A DNA stretch of 22,719 bases from JASJHI01 sp965371355 (GTDB lineage Bacteria; Actinomycetota; Acidimicrobiia; Acidimicrobiales; Ilumatobacteraceae). The DNA lies in the NCBI GenBank assembly GCA_965371355.1, contig CBDUYD010000027.1:1-22719 (forward strand). Reading direction: 5' to 3'. The position numbers and the translations under genes were made by a program. Below the pieces are notes generated by a model that saw nothing but the letters and a program-made list of their open reading frames with translations, was not told the DNA's origin and searched no databases. This document shows positions 1 to 6,834 of the stretch, piece after piece. How positions within the stretch are numbered: the stretch's first letter is position 1; each line of letters starts with the position of its first letter.

Positions 1-1
1 A

Positions 2-85
2 ATCAACAACAGGAAGCACGGCGTGCCTGAGGTCGATGTGCCTGGGATCGATGTGCCTGGGATCGATGTGAGGGAGATTGCATGA
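2..85 (+). CDS. C-terminal tail of an upstream gene (partial)
   Basis: One frame is open from the left window edge to a TGA at 83-85, giving 27 residues that end in VREIA. The stop overlaps the ATG of the next gene as ATGA, which is the usual sign of translational coupling. The tail holds an in-frame duplication of a 15-bp unit (41-55 and 56-70) that encodes PGIDV twice. Too little is visible to name the family. Because the next gene is CcdA-like, a TlpA/thioredoxin-type protein would be a natural partner, but that is only a guess from context. Confidence 0.5.
   Translation: MNNRKHGVPEVDVPGIDVPGIDVREIA
41..70 (+). repeat. 15-bp perfect tandem duplication
   Basis: The unit cctgggatcgatgtg occurs twice in direct succession, at 41-55 and 56-70. 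It stays in frame with the upstream partial gene and duplicates the pentapeptide PGIDV near its C-terminus. Confidence 0.9.
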
Positions 86-1107
86 ACCTGTCATTCATCC
101 GTGGACTGGTGGCCGCAGTGAACCCCTGCGGCTTCATCCTCTTGCCCACCTATCTGATGTACTTCCTCGGCATCACCGCCGGTGCCGGCGGATCGCAGCG
201 GGCGACGATCAGGCGTGCCCTCCTCGTCAGCGCCGCTGTGTCGGCCGGATTTCTCTCGGTCTTCTTCGTCGCCGGTCTGATCTCGTACAACTTCACGAGC
301 TGGATCAACGAGAACGCGAAGTACGCGACGGGAGCGATCGGCGGGGTCCTCATCGTGCTCGGCATGGCGATGCTCTTCGGCTACAAGCTGCCGTTCATGA
401 CCCCGCAGGTCGGCGTTGGCAAGAAGGAGAGGACCGTGCGGGCGATGTTCGTCTACGGCATCGCCTACGCCGTCGCCTCGATCGGTTGCACGATCGGGCT
501 CTTCATCGCCACCGTGTTCAGCACGACCCAGAGGGAGGGCATCGTGCAGGGGGTCGGCAACACGGTCGCCTACGGCGCCGGCATGGCGCTCCTCGTCAGC
601 GCGCTGACCGTGTCGCTCGCATTCGCCAACACGACGCTCCTGCGTTGGCTGCGCGGCAGCCTCGCCTATGTCGACCGGGTCGCGGCGGCGTTCGTGCTGC
701 TGTCGGGGTTCTACCTGATCTGGTACTTCTACTGGGTCGACCTGCGCGAGGAGGGCGACCCGATCACCGACTGGGCGTTCGAACAACAAGCCCGCGCGAC
801 CCAGTTCCTCGACGACAACTGGAAGCCGGTGGCGATCGTGCTCGGTACGGTCGTCGTCACCGCTGTCGCCTACGTCATGTTCCGTACCGGCGATGACGAC
901 GGTCCCGAGGAGTCGACCGTTGATGTCGCCGGAAACGGCTCCGGAGAGTTGCCGGAAGATGTCGCCGCAAACGGCTCAGGGGAGTCGACCGTTGATGTCG
1001 CCGGAAACGGCTCCGGAGAGTTGATCGGGGATCTCGCCGGAAACGGCTCGTCGGCGACGCCCCAGCCGGTCGAGGAAGTTGCCGATCCGGCAGTGGCCGA
1101 CGCCTGA
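82..1107 (+). CDS. CcdA/DsbD-family thiol-disulfide transmembrane transporter with repeat tail
   Basis: This is a polytopic membrane protein of 341 residues. The N-terminus carries the CcdA/DsbD signature NPCGF (Cys16), and the second reactive cysteine is in SIGCTIG (Cys136). In this family the two cysteines pass electrons from cytoplasmic thioredoxin to extracytoplasmic thiol proteins, for example in cytochrome c maturation. About six hydrophobic segments cover residues 5-225, and another lies near 245-266. The core has the usual length of about 240 residues. It is followed by a hydrophilic tail with four 12-residue repeats at 278-325, which is not part of the family. The start is supported by AGGGAG at 71-76 and by the ATGA overlap with the preceding gene. 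The membrane topology of the tail is not clear. Confidence 0.85.
   Translation: MNLSFIRGLVAAVNPCGFILLPTYLMYFLGITAGAGGSQRATIRRALLVSAAVSAGFLSVFFVAGLISYNFTSWINENAKYATGAIGGVLIVLGMAMLFGYKLPFMTPQVGVGKKERTVRAMFVYGIAYAVASIGCTIGLFIATVFSTTQREGIVQGVGNTVAYGAGMALLVSALTVSLAFANTTLLRWLRGSLAYVDRVAAAFVLLSGFYLIWYFYWVDLREEGDPITDWAFEQQARATQFLDDNWKPVAIVLGTVVVTAVAYVMFRTGDDDGPEESTVDVAGNGSGELPEDVAANGSGESTVDVAGNGSGELIGDLAGNGSSATPQPVEEVADPAVADA
909..1056 (+). repeat. 36-bp (12-residue) coding repeats in the CcdA tail
   Basis: Four 12-residue units follow each other at residues 278-325, with a consensus ending D-V-A-G-N-G-S-G-E. At the DNA level, 43 bp at 909-951 are repeated perfectly at 981-1023, exactly 72 bp away, with a degenerate unit in between and another after. 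The near-identity of alternate units suggests a recent duplication of a two-unit block. Confidence 0.85.
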
Positions 1108-1122
1108 GCCGCCGCTCCGGTC

Positions 1123-1150
1123 CTGCCGCTCCCGTGCTGCCGCTCCCGTG
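1123..1150 (+). repeat. 14-bp tandem duplication
   Basis: The sequence ctgccgctcccgtg occurs twice head to tail, at 1123-1136 and 1137-1150, in the short gap between the CcdA-like gene and the Nudix gene. No function is evident. Confidence 0.8.
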
Positions 1151-1193
1151 CTGATGGCAGCCCTCGAGCGGCGATTCGATACCGTCGGCTCGA

Positions 1194-2012
1194 ATGACCC
1201 GCACCGGCCGCGACGGCGACGACTTCGACCCCGCGATCGTCCCGGTCAGCCCGGCAGCCACGGTGATGCTCGTTCGCGATGCGCTCGAACGCCCCGGTAC
1301 AGAGGTGTTCATGATGCGCCGGACCGCCAACGCCTCCTTCGGTGCCGGGATGTACGTCTTCCCGGGTGGTCGCGTCGACGGTGTCGACTACGCCGACGAG
1401 ATCTCGCCGTACTGCCGTGGCCTCGACGACGAGGTTGCGTCGCGGCGCCTCGGAATCGAGGCCGGTGGTCTCGCATACTGGGTCGCCGCGATCCGCGAGT
1501 GTTTCGAGGAGGCGGGTGTGCTGATCGCGCGGCGTTCTGAAGGTGGCCCGCTCACATTGCGCAACGACGACCGCCATGCGGTGCACGACGGCGAGCTGTC
1601 GCTCGTCGAGCTGTGTCGGCGGGACGACCTCGTCCTCGATCTCTCGACCACCCACTACGTCGCCCACTGGATCACCCCGGTGGGCCAGCGTCGACGATTC
1701 GACACCCGATTCTTCATGTGCGAGATGCCCGAGGGGCAGGAGCCGCTACACGACGACAAGGAGACGGTCGACAGCCTGTGGGTCCGTCCCGCCGACGCGC
1801 TCACGATGGAGCGGGCGGGCGAGTTGACGATGATGCCGCCGACGATCGCCAATCTGCGCTTCCTCGAGCCGCATCGGTCGGCCGAAGCAGCGCTCGCCGC
1901 CGGTGCCGCGGTCGGCGAGCCGCCGTGCATTCTTCCGAAGGTCCGGTTCGATCCCGACGGCGCGGTCGTCGGCCTCGCGATGCCGGGCGATCCCGACTAC
2001 TCGGATCGCTGA
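1194..2012 (+). CDS. Nudix hydrolase, NUDT19-like
   Basis: This is a 272-residue cytosolic protein. Residues 20-60 form the first strands of a Nudix fold (MLVRDA, MMRRT, YVFPGGRVD). The catalytic helix is RECFEEAGV at 101-109, which matches the R-E-x-x-E-E-x-G core of the Nudix box. About 40 residues separate the FPGGR strand from that helix, a split box seen in the NUDT19/RP2p-type acyl-CoA diphosphatases. The members I can compare hydrolyse CoA esters, but the substrate here cannot be read from sequence. No Shine-Dalgarno precedes the ATG; a weak TACCGT lies 8 nt before it, so the transcript may be leaderless. It converges on mrp, with a hairpin between. Confidence 0.8.
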   Translation: MTRTGRDGDDFDPAIVPVSPAATVMLVRDALERPGTEVFMMRRTANASFGAGMYVFPGGRVDGVDYADEISPYCRGLDDEVASRRLGIEAGGLAYWVAAIRECFEEAGVLIARRSEGGPLTLRNDDRHAVHDGELSLVELCRRDDLVLDLSTTHYVAHWITPVGQRRRFDTRFFMCEMPEGQEPLHDDKETVDSLWVRPADALTMERAGELTMMPPTIANLRFLEPHRSAEAALAAGAAVGEPPCILPKVRFDPDGAVVGLAMPGDPDYSDR

Positions 2013-2040
2013 GCGACCCACGCCCTCGACGTAGTGGCGG

Positions 2041-2091
2041 CGTTCTCGGTCCGAGATCCGGCGGAAGGGCGCGTGATCGGGACCGAGAACG
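2041..2091. terminator. Inverted repeat between convergent genes
   Basis: A perfect 12-bp stem (2041-2052 with 2080-2091, cgttctcggtcc and its complement) encloses 27 nt, in which a GATC pair at 2055-2058 and 2075-2078 could extend it. It lies between the convergent Nudix and mrp genes and has no T-tract. A bidirectional terminator is the simplest reading. Confidence 0.6.
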
Positions 2092-2120
2092 AGAATCGCG
2101 GCAACCGAGAGGTGCGCGCC

Positions 2121-3359
2121 TCAGGCGGGGGATCGGCTCAACGCCTCCTCGACGGTGGCGAGCAAGCGCGCCGAGCAGCCTGCCATGTCGATCCCGGTCG
2201 TGTCGGCGGGCGGCGCGATGTCGTCGGCGATCCGCCGGGCGATGGCGCGGAAGGCGTCGGCGGCCTGCCCGGTGCCACCGATCGCAACCGGTTCTCCGGT
2301 GTCGCCACCGATGGCCACCGCCGGCTCGAGCGGCACTTCGCCGAGCAGCGGCGCGTCGATCGCCGACGCCAGCGCGGCGCCACCGCCCTCGCCGAACAGT
2401 GCGTAGGTCTCGCCGTGCTCACACGTGAACGCACTCATGTTCTCGATCACGCCGACCACTCGGAGGAAGCTGCGTCGGGCCATGTCGGCGGCGCGTTGGG
2501 CGACCTTCTGGGCGGCGATCGCCGGTGTCGTGACGACGATGAGGTCGGTGCGCGGGAGCAGCCGTGCGAGGCCCATCTGTACGTCGCCGGTACCGGGTGG
2601 CATGTCGATCAACAGGTAGTCGAGGTCGCCCCATCGAACGTCGCGCAGGAACTGCTCGACCGCCTTGGTGAGCATCAGGCCGCGCCACATCAGGGCGGTG
2701 TCCTCGTCGACGAGGAAGCCGGTCGACACCACTTCGATCATCCCTTCGCCGACCTTCCGACGATTCGGCACGATCAGCGGCTTGCCACCGCCGTCGGCGG
2801 GTTCGGCCTCCATACGTTCGGAGATTCCCAGCAACCTCGGGATCGAGAATCCCCAGATGTCGGCGTCGAGCACACCGACGGTGTGGCCCATCTCGGCGAG
2901 CGCCGCCGCCAGGTTGACCGTGACCGAACTCTTGCCGACGCCACCCTTTCCGCTGGCGATCGCGAGCACGCGGCAACCCGCCGGAACCTGGGTGTCGGGC
3001 GCGTTCCGGCGTGCGTTCCAGCGGGCCTTGGTCATCACCTCGCTGCGTTCGTCGGGATCCATCTCGCCCCATCGGATCGCGACCTCGGCGACCCCTGGAT
3101 GCAGCGACACGCGATCCTCGATCTCGCGCTTGATCTCCGCGCGGAGGGGGCAGCCCTTGATCGTCAGCTTCACGTCGACGGTAACGATGCCGTCAGCGGA
3201 CACCTCGACGCCGGGAACCATGCCGAGCGTGACGATGTCGGCGCCGAGTTCGGGATCGATGACCGACCGGAGGACTTCGGTGACGTCGGCGACCGATGGC
3301 GGCGCGGGCGATGGACTCGCGATCGATGAGCGCGGGGTCGCCGGCGGGATGATCGACAT
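2121..3359 (-). CDS. mrp: Mrp/ApbC Fe-S cluster carrier ATPase
   Basis: The protein has 412 residues from the chosen ATG (MSIIPPATP). Residues 22-105 form a MIP18/DUF59 domain (VIDPELGADIV and later IKGCPLRAEI). The rest is a ParA/MinD-like P-loop ATPase with the deviant Walker A GKGGVGKSS and the Walker B-like LLIDMPPGTGD. These proteins bind and transfer Fe-S clusters to apoproteins in the cytosol. The typical Mrp C-x-x-C is not obvious near the C-terminus, although single cysteines are present. A longer frame runs upstream to 3509, but it crosses the divergent promoter and the regulator gene. The ATG at 3359 sits exactly 7 nt after a TAAACT -10, which indicates a leaderless start. The neighbours (a SufR-like regulator and an A-type carrier) support an Fe-S role. 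Confidence 0.92.
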   Translation of the reverse strand: MSIIPPATPRSSIASPSPAPPSVADVTEVLRSVIDPELGADIVTLGMVPGVEVSADGIVTVDVKLTIKGCPLRAEIKREIEDRVSLHPGVAEVAIRWGEMDPDERSEVMTKARWNARRNAPDTQVPAGCRVLAIASGKGGVGKSSVTVNLAAALAEMGHTVGVLDADIWGFSIPRLLGISERMEAEPADGGGKPLIVPNRRKVGEGMIEVVSTGFLVDEDTALMWRGLMLTKAVEQFLRDVRWGDLDYLLIDMPPGTGDVQMGLARLLPRTDLIVVTTPAIAAQKVAQRAADMARRSFLRVVGVIENMSAFTCEHGETYALFGEGGGAALASAIDAPLLGEVPLEPAVAIGGDTGEPVAIGGTGQAADAFRAIARRIADDIAPPADTTGIDMAGCSARLLATVEEALSRSPA

Positions 3360-3366
3360 ATTCTGG

Positions 3367-3372
3367 AGTTTA
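3367..3372 (-). promoter_or_regulatory. -10 element of mrp (leaderless)
   Basis: TAAACT on the minus strand is separated by 7 nt from the ATG at 3359, so transcription would begin at or next to the start codon. There is no Shine-Dalgarno and no clear -35. Confidence 0.55.
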
Positions 3373-3388
3373 CCCGGCTGATTCCGTG

Positions 3389-3394
3389 TAATCT
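3389..3394 (+). promoter_or_regulatory. -10 element of the SufR-like regulator gene (leaderless)
   Basis: TAATCT is separated by 6 nt from the GTG at 3401, so the start site would be the first base of the GTG. Its centre is 22 bp from the mrp -10 centre, so the two divergent promoters overlap. Confidence 0.55.
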
Positions 3395-3400
3395 TGAAAC

Positions 3401-4084
3401 GTGGATGTTGATCGATCGAGCGACCGGATGCAGCTCGACGTCCTGAAGGCGCTCGGCGACAACAGCCGGTACGCGATCTACCTCGAGATCGCCCGTTCGC
3501 CGCAGCCACTCACGACGGCGCAGATCTCCGAGGGACTCGGGCTGCACCCCAACACTGTGCGGCCGCATCTCGATCGGATGCGCGACGTCGGGCTGCTCGA
3601 CGTCGAGGTCGGCGGTCGGGGCGACGTCGGGCGACCCCAACACCGCTACTCGACCGCGCACGACTCGCCCTCGCTCGGACTCGAACCGCCGACGATGCCG
3701 CTACTCGCCAGGATGGTGTTGGCGATGGCGCAGCGACTCGACGGGCGCGCCGCCGATGCCGAAGCGGTCGGACGCGCCGAAGGCGCGAACCGGGCCAGAC
3801 CCTTCGAGCGCGCCCCGTCGACCCTCGAGGCGCTCGTCTCCGATCTCGATCGGCTCGGCTTCGACCCGGTCGTGACCGATGCACCCGGCGACGAATCCGC
3901 CGCCGTCGTCGCATTTGCCAACTGTCCCTTCGCCGATCTGGCCGAGCAGTACTCCGATCTCGTCTGCGGGCTCCACCATGGCCTCGTCGCCGGCTTCGTC
4001 GCCGAGATGGGCGACGCCGAGATCCGCGAATTCTGTCCGATCGCCAACCGCACGCCGTGCCGCGTCACCGTGGCGTCGCGTTGA
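3401..4084 (+). CDS. SufR-like winged-helix regulator with Cys-rich C-terminus
   Basis: This is a transcription factor of 227 residues. Residues 10-85 form an ArsR/DeoR-type winged helix (LDVLKALGDNSRY, then HPNTVRPHLDRM as recognition helix, then the wing ending GRPQHRYS). The C-terminal half carries four cysteines, Cys175 (NCPF), Cys189 (LVCGLHHG), Cys212 (EFCP) and Cys220 (TPCRV). This resembles the cluster-binding region of SufR, an Fe-S sensing repressor of suf genes. The GTG start is favoured because a -10 hexamer lies 6 nt upstream. It is divergent from mrp, and an A-type Fe-S carrier follows 65 nt downstream, so both neighbours fit control by Fe-S status. SufR-like is an assignment from motifs and context; another Cys-ligated metalloregulator is possible. 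Confidence 0.75.
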   Translation: MDVDRSSDRMQLDVLKALGDNSRYAIYLEIARSPQPLTTAQISEGLGLHPNTVRPHLDRMRDVGLLDVEVGGRGDVGRPQHRYSTAHDSPSLGLEPPTMPLLARMVLAMAQRLDGRAADAEAVGRAEGANRARPFERAPSTLEALVSDLDRLGFDPVVTDAPGDESAAVVAFANCPFADLAEQYSDLVCGLHHGLVAGFVAEMGDAEIREFCPIANRTPCRVTVASR

Positions 4085-4114
4085 CCTCACTCCCGATCCC
4101 CGACCACGACCCGA

Positions 4115-4140
4115 TACTCTGTACACACCCACGCAGGAGG
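4115..4140 (+). promoter_or_regulatory. Possible -10 and strong Shine-Dalgarno of the A-type carrier
   Basis: A perfect AGGAGG at 4135-4140 lies 9 nt before the ATG at 4150. TACTCT at 4115-4120 could be a -10, giving a short leader of roughly 23 nt. This gene is therefore leadered, unlike the two genes before it. Confidence 0.45.
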
Positions 4141-4149
4141 CATTGAACA

Positions 4150-4479
4150 ATGATCACGCTCACCGATACCGCAACCAGCAAGGTCCGCCAACTGCTCGAC
4201 GCCGAGGGCGCCGAGGATCTGGCATTGCGTGTCGCCGTCCGTCCGGGCGGATGCAGCGGGTTCTCCTACGAGATGTTCTTCGACGGTGACATCGCCGCCG
4301 ACGACACGTCCGCCCAGTTCGGCGACGACGGCACGGTCAGGGTCGTCGTCGACCAGGCGTCGGCTCAGCTCCTCGAAGGAGCCACGCTCGACTACAAGGA
4401 CGGCCTCGACGAGTCGGGCTTCGCCATCACGAACCCCAACGCCTCGCGGACCTGCGGCTGCGGCCAGAGCTTTTCCTGA
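4150..4479 (+). CDS. erpA: A-type Fe-S cluster carrier (ErpA/IscA/HesB family)
   Basis: This is a complete HesB-like protein of 109 residues, the normal family length. The three cluster-binding cysteines are present: Cys35 in PGGCSGFSY and Cys102 and Cys104 in the C-terminal TCGCGQSFS. A-type carriers accept a cluster from a scaffold and pass it to apoproteins in the cytosol. The start has a strong AGGAGG with a 9-nt spacer. The gene follows the SufR-like regulator in the same direction, with a 65-nt gap that may hold its own promoter. The name erpA is the usual one for the single A-type protein of actinobacteria; IscA or SufA cannot be separated from it here. Confidence 0.9.
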   Translation: MITLTDTATSKVRQLLDAEGAEDLALRVAVRPGGCSGFSYEMFFDGDIAADDTSAQFGDDGTVRVVVDQASAQLLEGATLDYKDGLDESGFAITNPNASRTCGCGQSFS

Positions 4480-4512
4480 CGCCGAGGTCGCGACCGTGAC
4501 GAAGCCGGCCGG

Positions 4513-5496
4513 TCAGCCGGTGGCGCGCAGCAGCGTCTCGCGCAGTTCGGTCACGTTCCACACGGCGTCGAGTCGCTCGACTATCACGCCGTCAGAGCCG
4601 GTGACGAACAAGACGGGCTCGTAGTCGAGACCGACCGCTTCGACCGCCGGCGCGATCTCGGTCGCCGCCGTATCGGTGTACACCTCGGCGTGCACGAAGG
4701 TGACCGAGTCGGCGAACTCTTCCTGCAGGTCGATCATCGATTCGAGTGCCGGCGCGCAGCTCCCGGTCTGGCAGAACGCGGGGGTGCCGACGTAGTACGC
4801 GACGACGCGTCCGCCGTCGCTCGCAGCGGCGAGCGCCTCGGTGAGCGTGATGTCGTGGAACGGGCACGGATCGGGTTCTCGGGTACAGATCGGATCGACG
4901 CCCCGGTCGTCGTCGACCGTCGGCGTGTCGAACGGTGGAAGCGGTTTACCGGCGCCGGGGACACTCACATCGGCGGGCGCGGTGACCTGGAAGTTGGCGC
5001 CGTCCTCGGGGCCTCCGTCGACGACCAGCGCGTAGACCCCCACGTCCGTGATCGCCGTGCGGAAGTCGTAGTACGGCGCCGGGGAGACGTCACGGCGCTC
5101 GGCGGTGATGCGCGGGCCGATCTCGTTTCCTCCGAGGTCGGTGACGATCGCCCCGAGCGTCGCCGGCCCGTCCTGGATCAGTTCGGCCTGGCCGGTCGAG
5201 AGGCTCATCGGGAGCCGTTGGCCGCCCGGCACCTGCACGTGCTGCGGGAAGCGCTGTACGACCGTGTACGTGCCGACCGCGAGTGCGGCGGTGGACTGAT
5301 CGCCGCCGTTCGACCCGGAGTCGTCGCCGGATCCACCCGCGTCGTCAGATTCGGAGTCGTCACCCGATCCGCCGCAGGCGGCAAGGGCGCCGGTGGCGAG
5401 CGCGCCGATGAGGAACACTCGTCGGCTCCATCCCGGGTACGGCAATTTCGGGTCGGTGTCGTTGGGGGTTCTCGGCGTCGTGGGGGTTCTCGGCAT
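4513..5496 (-). CDS. Tat-type lipoprotein with a thioredoxin-like C-terminal domain
   Basis: This is a 327-residue exported protein. The twin-arginine motif SRRVFL (24-29) precedes a hydrophobic stretch and the lipobox LAAC (Cys41), so a Tat-exported lipoprotein is predicted. An acidic Gly/Ser/Asp linker covers 42-70, and residues 72-175 look like a beta-rich domain I do not recognise. The last 120 residues resemble a thioredoxin fold: a strand VVAYYVG, then FCQTGSC (Cys242, Cys247, four residues apart instead of two), and later a cis-Pro-like EPVLFV. Two further cysteines (204, 211) precede it. A role in extracytoplasmic thiol chemistry is plausible but not shown. It is divergent from the BON-FAS1-OmpA gene, with 62 nt between starts. 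Confidence 0.7.
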   Translation of the reverse strand: MPRTPTTPRTPNDTDPKLPYPGWSRRVFLIGALATGALAACGGSGDDSESDDAGGSGDDSGSNGGDQSTAALAVGTYTVVQRFPQHVQVPGGQRLPMSLSTGQAELIQDGPATLGAIVTDLGGNEIGPRITAERRDVSPAPYYDFRTAITDVGVYALVVDGGPEDGANFQVTAPADVSVPGAGKPLPPFDTPTVDDDRGVDPICTREPDPCPFHDITLTEALAAASDGGRVVAYYVGTPAFCQTGSCAPALESMIDLQEEFADSVTFVHAEVYTDTAATEIAPAVEAVGLDYEPVLFVTGSDGVIVERLDAVWNVTELRETLLRATG

Positions 5497-5558
5497 CGTG
5501 AGGGGCTCGATTCGATTGCTTGTGAGTGTCGCGCCCGACGTGAAAGGGTGGTCGTGCG

Positions 5559-6824
5559 ATGAGCGCGGACGGCGACGTCTCCTACCGAAGATACCGGCGC
5601 CGGATCCTGGGATGGGGCGCGGCAGCCCTGGTCGTCGTCTTCGGCGTCGGCGCCACGCTCACCCTGACACGGGTCGAGGACGATCTCGAGGGTCGGATCA
5701 TCGGCCAACTCGACGGCGCCGGGATCGCAGGTGTGCGGGTCTCGTTCTCGGGCCAGGACGGGACGCTCACCTGCACAGTGCCGCTCGCCGATCCCGATGC
5801 GCTCGCCGATGTGGCGGCCGCGGCGAACGACCTGCGCGGCGTGCGCAGCATCGTTCTGGTCGGAAGCTGTGCCACCGATCCTCCCACCGGCCCGCCGACC
5901 GGCCTGGCAACCGACCCGCCAACCGGCCCGCCAACCGGCACGACCGATGCCGAGAACTCCGACTCCGACGATGCCGCTCCCGTGCCGACAGAGCCGCTGC
6001 CCTCCCAGACGATTCTCGAGCTGATCGCCACCGACCCGCAATTTTCGGCACTCGATCTGGCGATCGTTGCGACGGGCCTGGCATCGCTCTCCGACGGCTC
6101 CCCGGTCACGCTCTTCGCGCCGTCCAACGATGCGTTCGACGCACTCACCCCCGACCAGGCCGGCCGTCTCAACGCCGACCCGGAGCTCCTCGCGGCGATC
6201 CTCGAACAGCACGTCGTCGCCGGCGAGCTGATGCTGGCCGATATCGAGAAGGGGCCGTTGACGACGGTCGGGGGATCGCGCGTCGTCGTCGACGGCGACG
6301 GCGACGAGGTGGTCCTGCGCAGTGCGGGGAGCACCGCCACCGTCACCGATGCCGACCTGGTGATGTCGGACGGAATCGTCCACGTCGTCGACGGATTGCT
6401 GGTGCCAGCGCGGCTCCGCCTCGATCCCGTCGACCCGGCCGCGGAGGCGGCGTCGCGGGCAGCGGCACTCCAGCTCGACCTCGACGGCATCGTCGACGCG
6501 ACGCAGATCGGGTTCGCCCCCGGGAGCGTCGAGGTGTCGATCCTTTCGGGGCAGACGCTCGATCGCGTGGCCGCCGCGATAATTGGGCGGCCGGGCGTCG
6601 ACGTGGAGGTTCGCGGACACACCGATTCCGGCGACACCGAACTCGCCGATCTGTTCGTCAGCACGGCCCGGGCACAGGCGGTCGTCGAGCAACTGCTCCT
6701 GCGCGGCGTCGCGCGATCGAGGATGACCGTCGTCGGGATGGGCGCCACAGAACCCGTCGTCGTCGACGGTGTCGAGGACCGCGTCGCGAGCCGGCGTGTC
6801 GATTTCCTCGTCGGGACCGAGTAA
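5559..6824 (+). CDS. Membrane-anchored BON-FAS1-OmpA fusion protein (ArfA/OmpATb-like)
   Basis: This is a 421-residue envelope protein. A basic cytoplasmic tail (YRRYRRR) precedes one transmembrane helix at 18-38. Residues 42-102 look like a BON domain. A Pro/Thr/Gly linker at 106-130 with DPPTGPPTG repeats leads to a fasciclin (FAS1) domain at 150-285, with TLFAPSNDAFDAL and a later IVHVVDGLL. Residues 305-418 form an OmpA-like peptidoglycan-binding domain: RGHTDSGD has Asp356, and STARAQAV has Arg371, 15 residues apart as in the family's diaminopimelate-binding pair. Mycobacterial ArfA (OmpATb) has the same anchor-BON-OmpA order but, to my knowledge, no FAS1 domain. The likely role is to hold the envelope together or sense it. 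GAAAGGG at 5542-5548 is a possible but distant ribosome site. A small membrane gene follows after 10 nt. Confidence 0.8.
   Translation: MSADGDVSYRRYRRRILGWGAAALVVVFGVGATLTLTRVEDDLEGRIIGQLDGAGIAGVRVSFSGQDGTLTCTVPLADPDALADVAAAANDLRGVRSIVLVGSCATDPPTGPPTGLATDPPTGPPTGTTDAENSDSDDAAPVPTEPLPSQTILELIATDPQFSALDLAIVATGLASLSDGSPVTLFAPSNDAFDALTPDQAGRLNADPELLAAILEQHVVAGELMLADIEKGPLTTVGGSRVVVDGDGDEVVLRSAGSTATVTDADLVMSDGIVHVVDGLLVPARLRLDPVDPAAEAASRAAALQLDLDGIVDATQIGFAPGSVEVSILSGQTLDRVAAAIIGRPGVDVEVRGHTDSGDTELADLFVSTARAQAVVEQLLLRGVARSRMTVVGMGATEPVVVDGVEDRVASRRVDFLVGTE
5870..5945 (+). repeat. Pro/Thr/Gly-coding repeat in the BON-FAS1 linker
   Basis: Short repeats of the type ccgccaaccggc encode two copies of DPPTGPPTG joined by a short spacer (residues 107-127). 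This looks like a flexible linker between the BON and FAS1 domains, of a kind that can change length by slippage. Confidence 0.7.
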
Positions 6825-6834
6825 GACACAGACC

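Noticed and set aside
2034..3329. Long plus-strand open frame of 431 codons opposite mrp
   Set aside because: Its translation is Arg/Asp/His-rich with no recognisable motif, and it is antisense to a clear Mrp ATPase. It is a by-product of high GC content.
3360..3509. Longer mrp frame starting at 3509
   Set aside because: It would run through the regulator's coding start and both -10 elements, and the extra residues look random (Arg/Ser/Gly).
4484..4525. Short palindrome GGTCGCGACC and GC-rich inverted repeats after the A-type carrier
   Set aside because: These are short, partly inside the end of the next gene, and expected by chance at this GC content; not called as a terminator.
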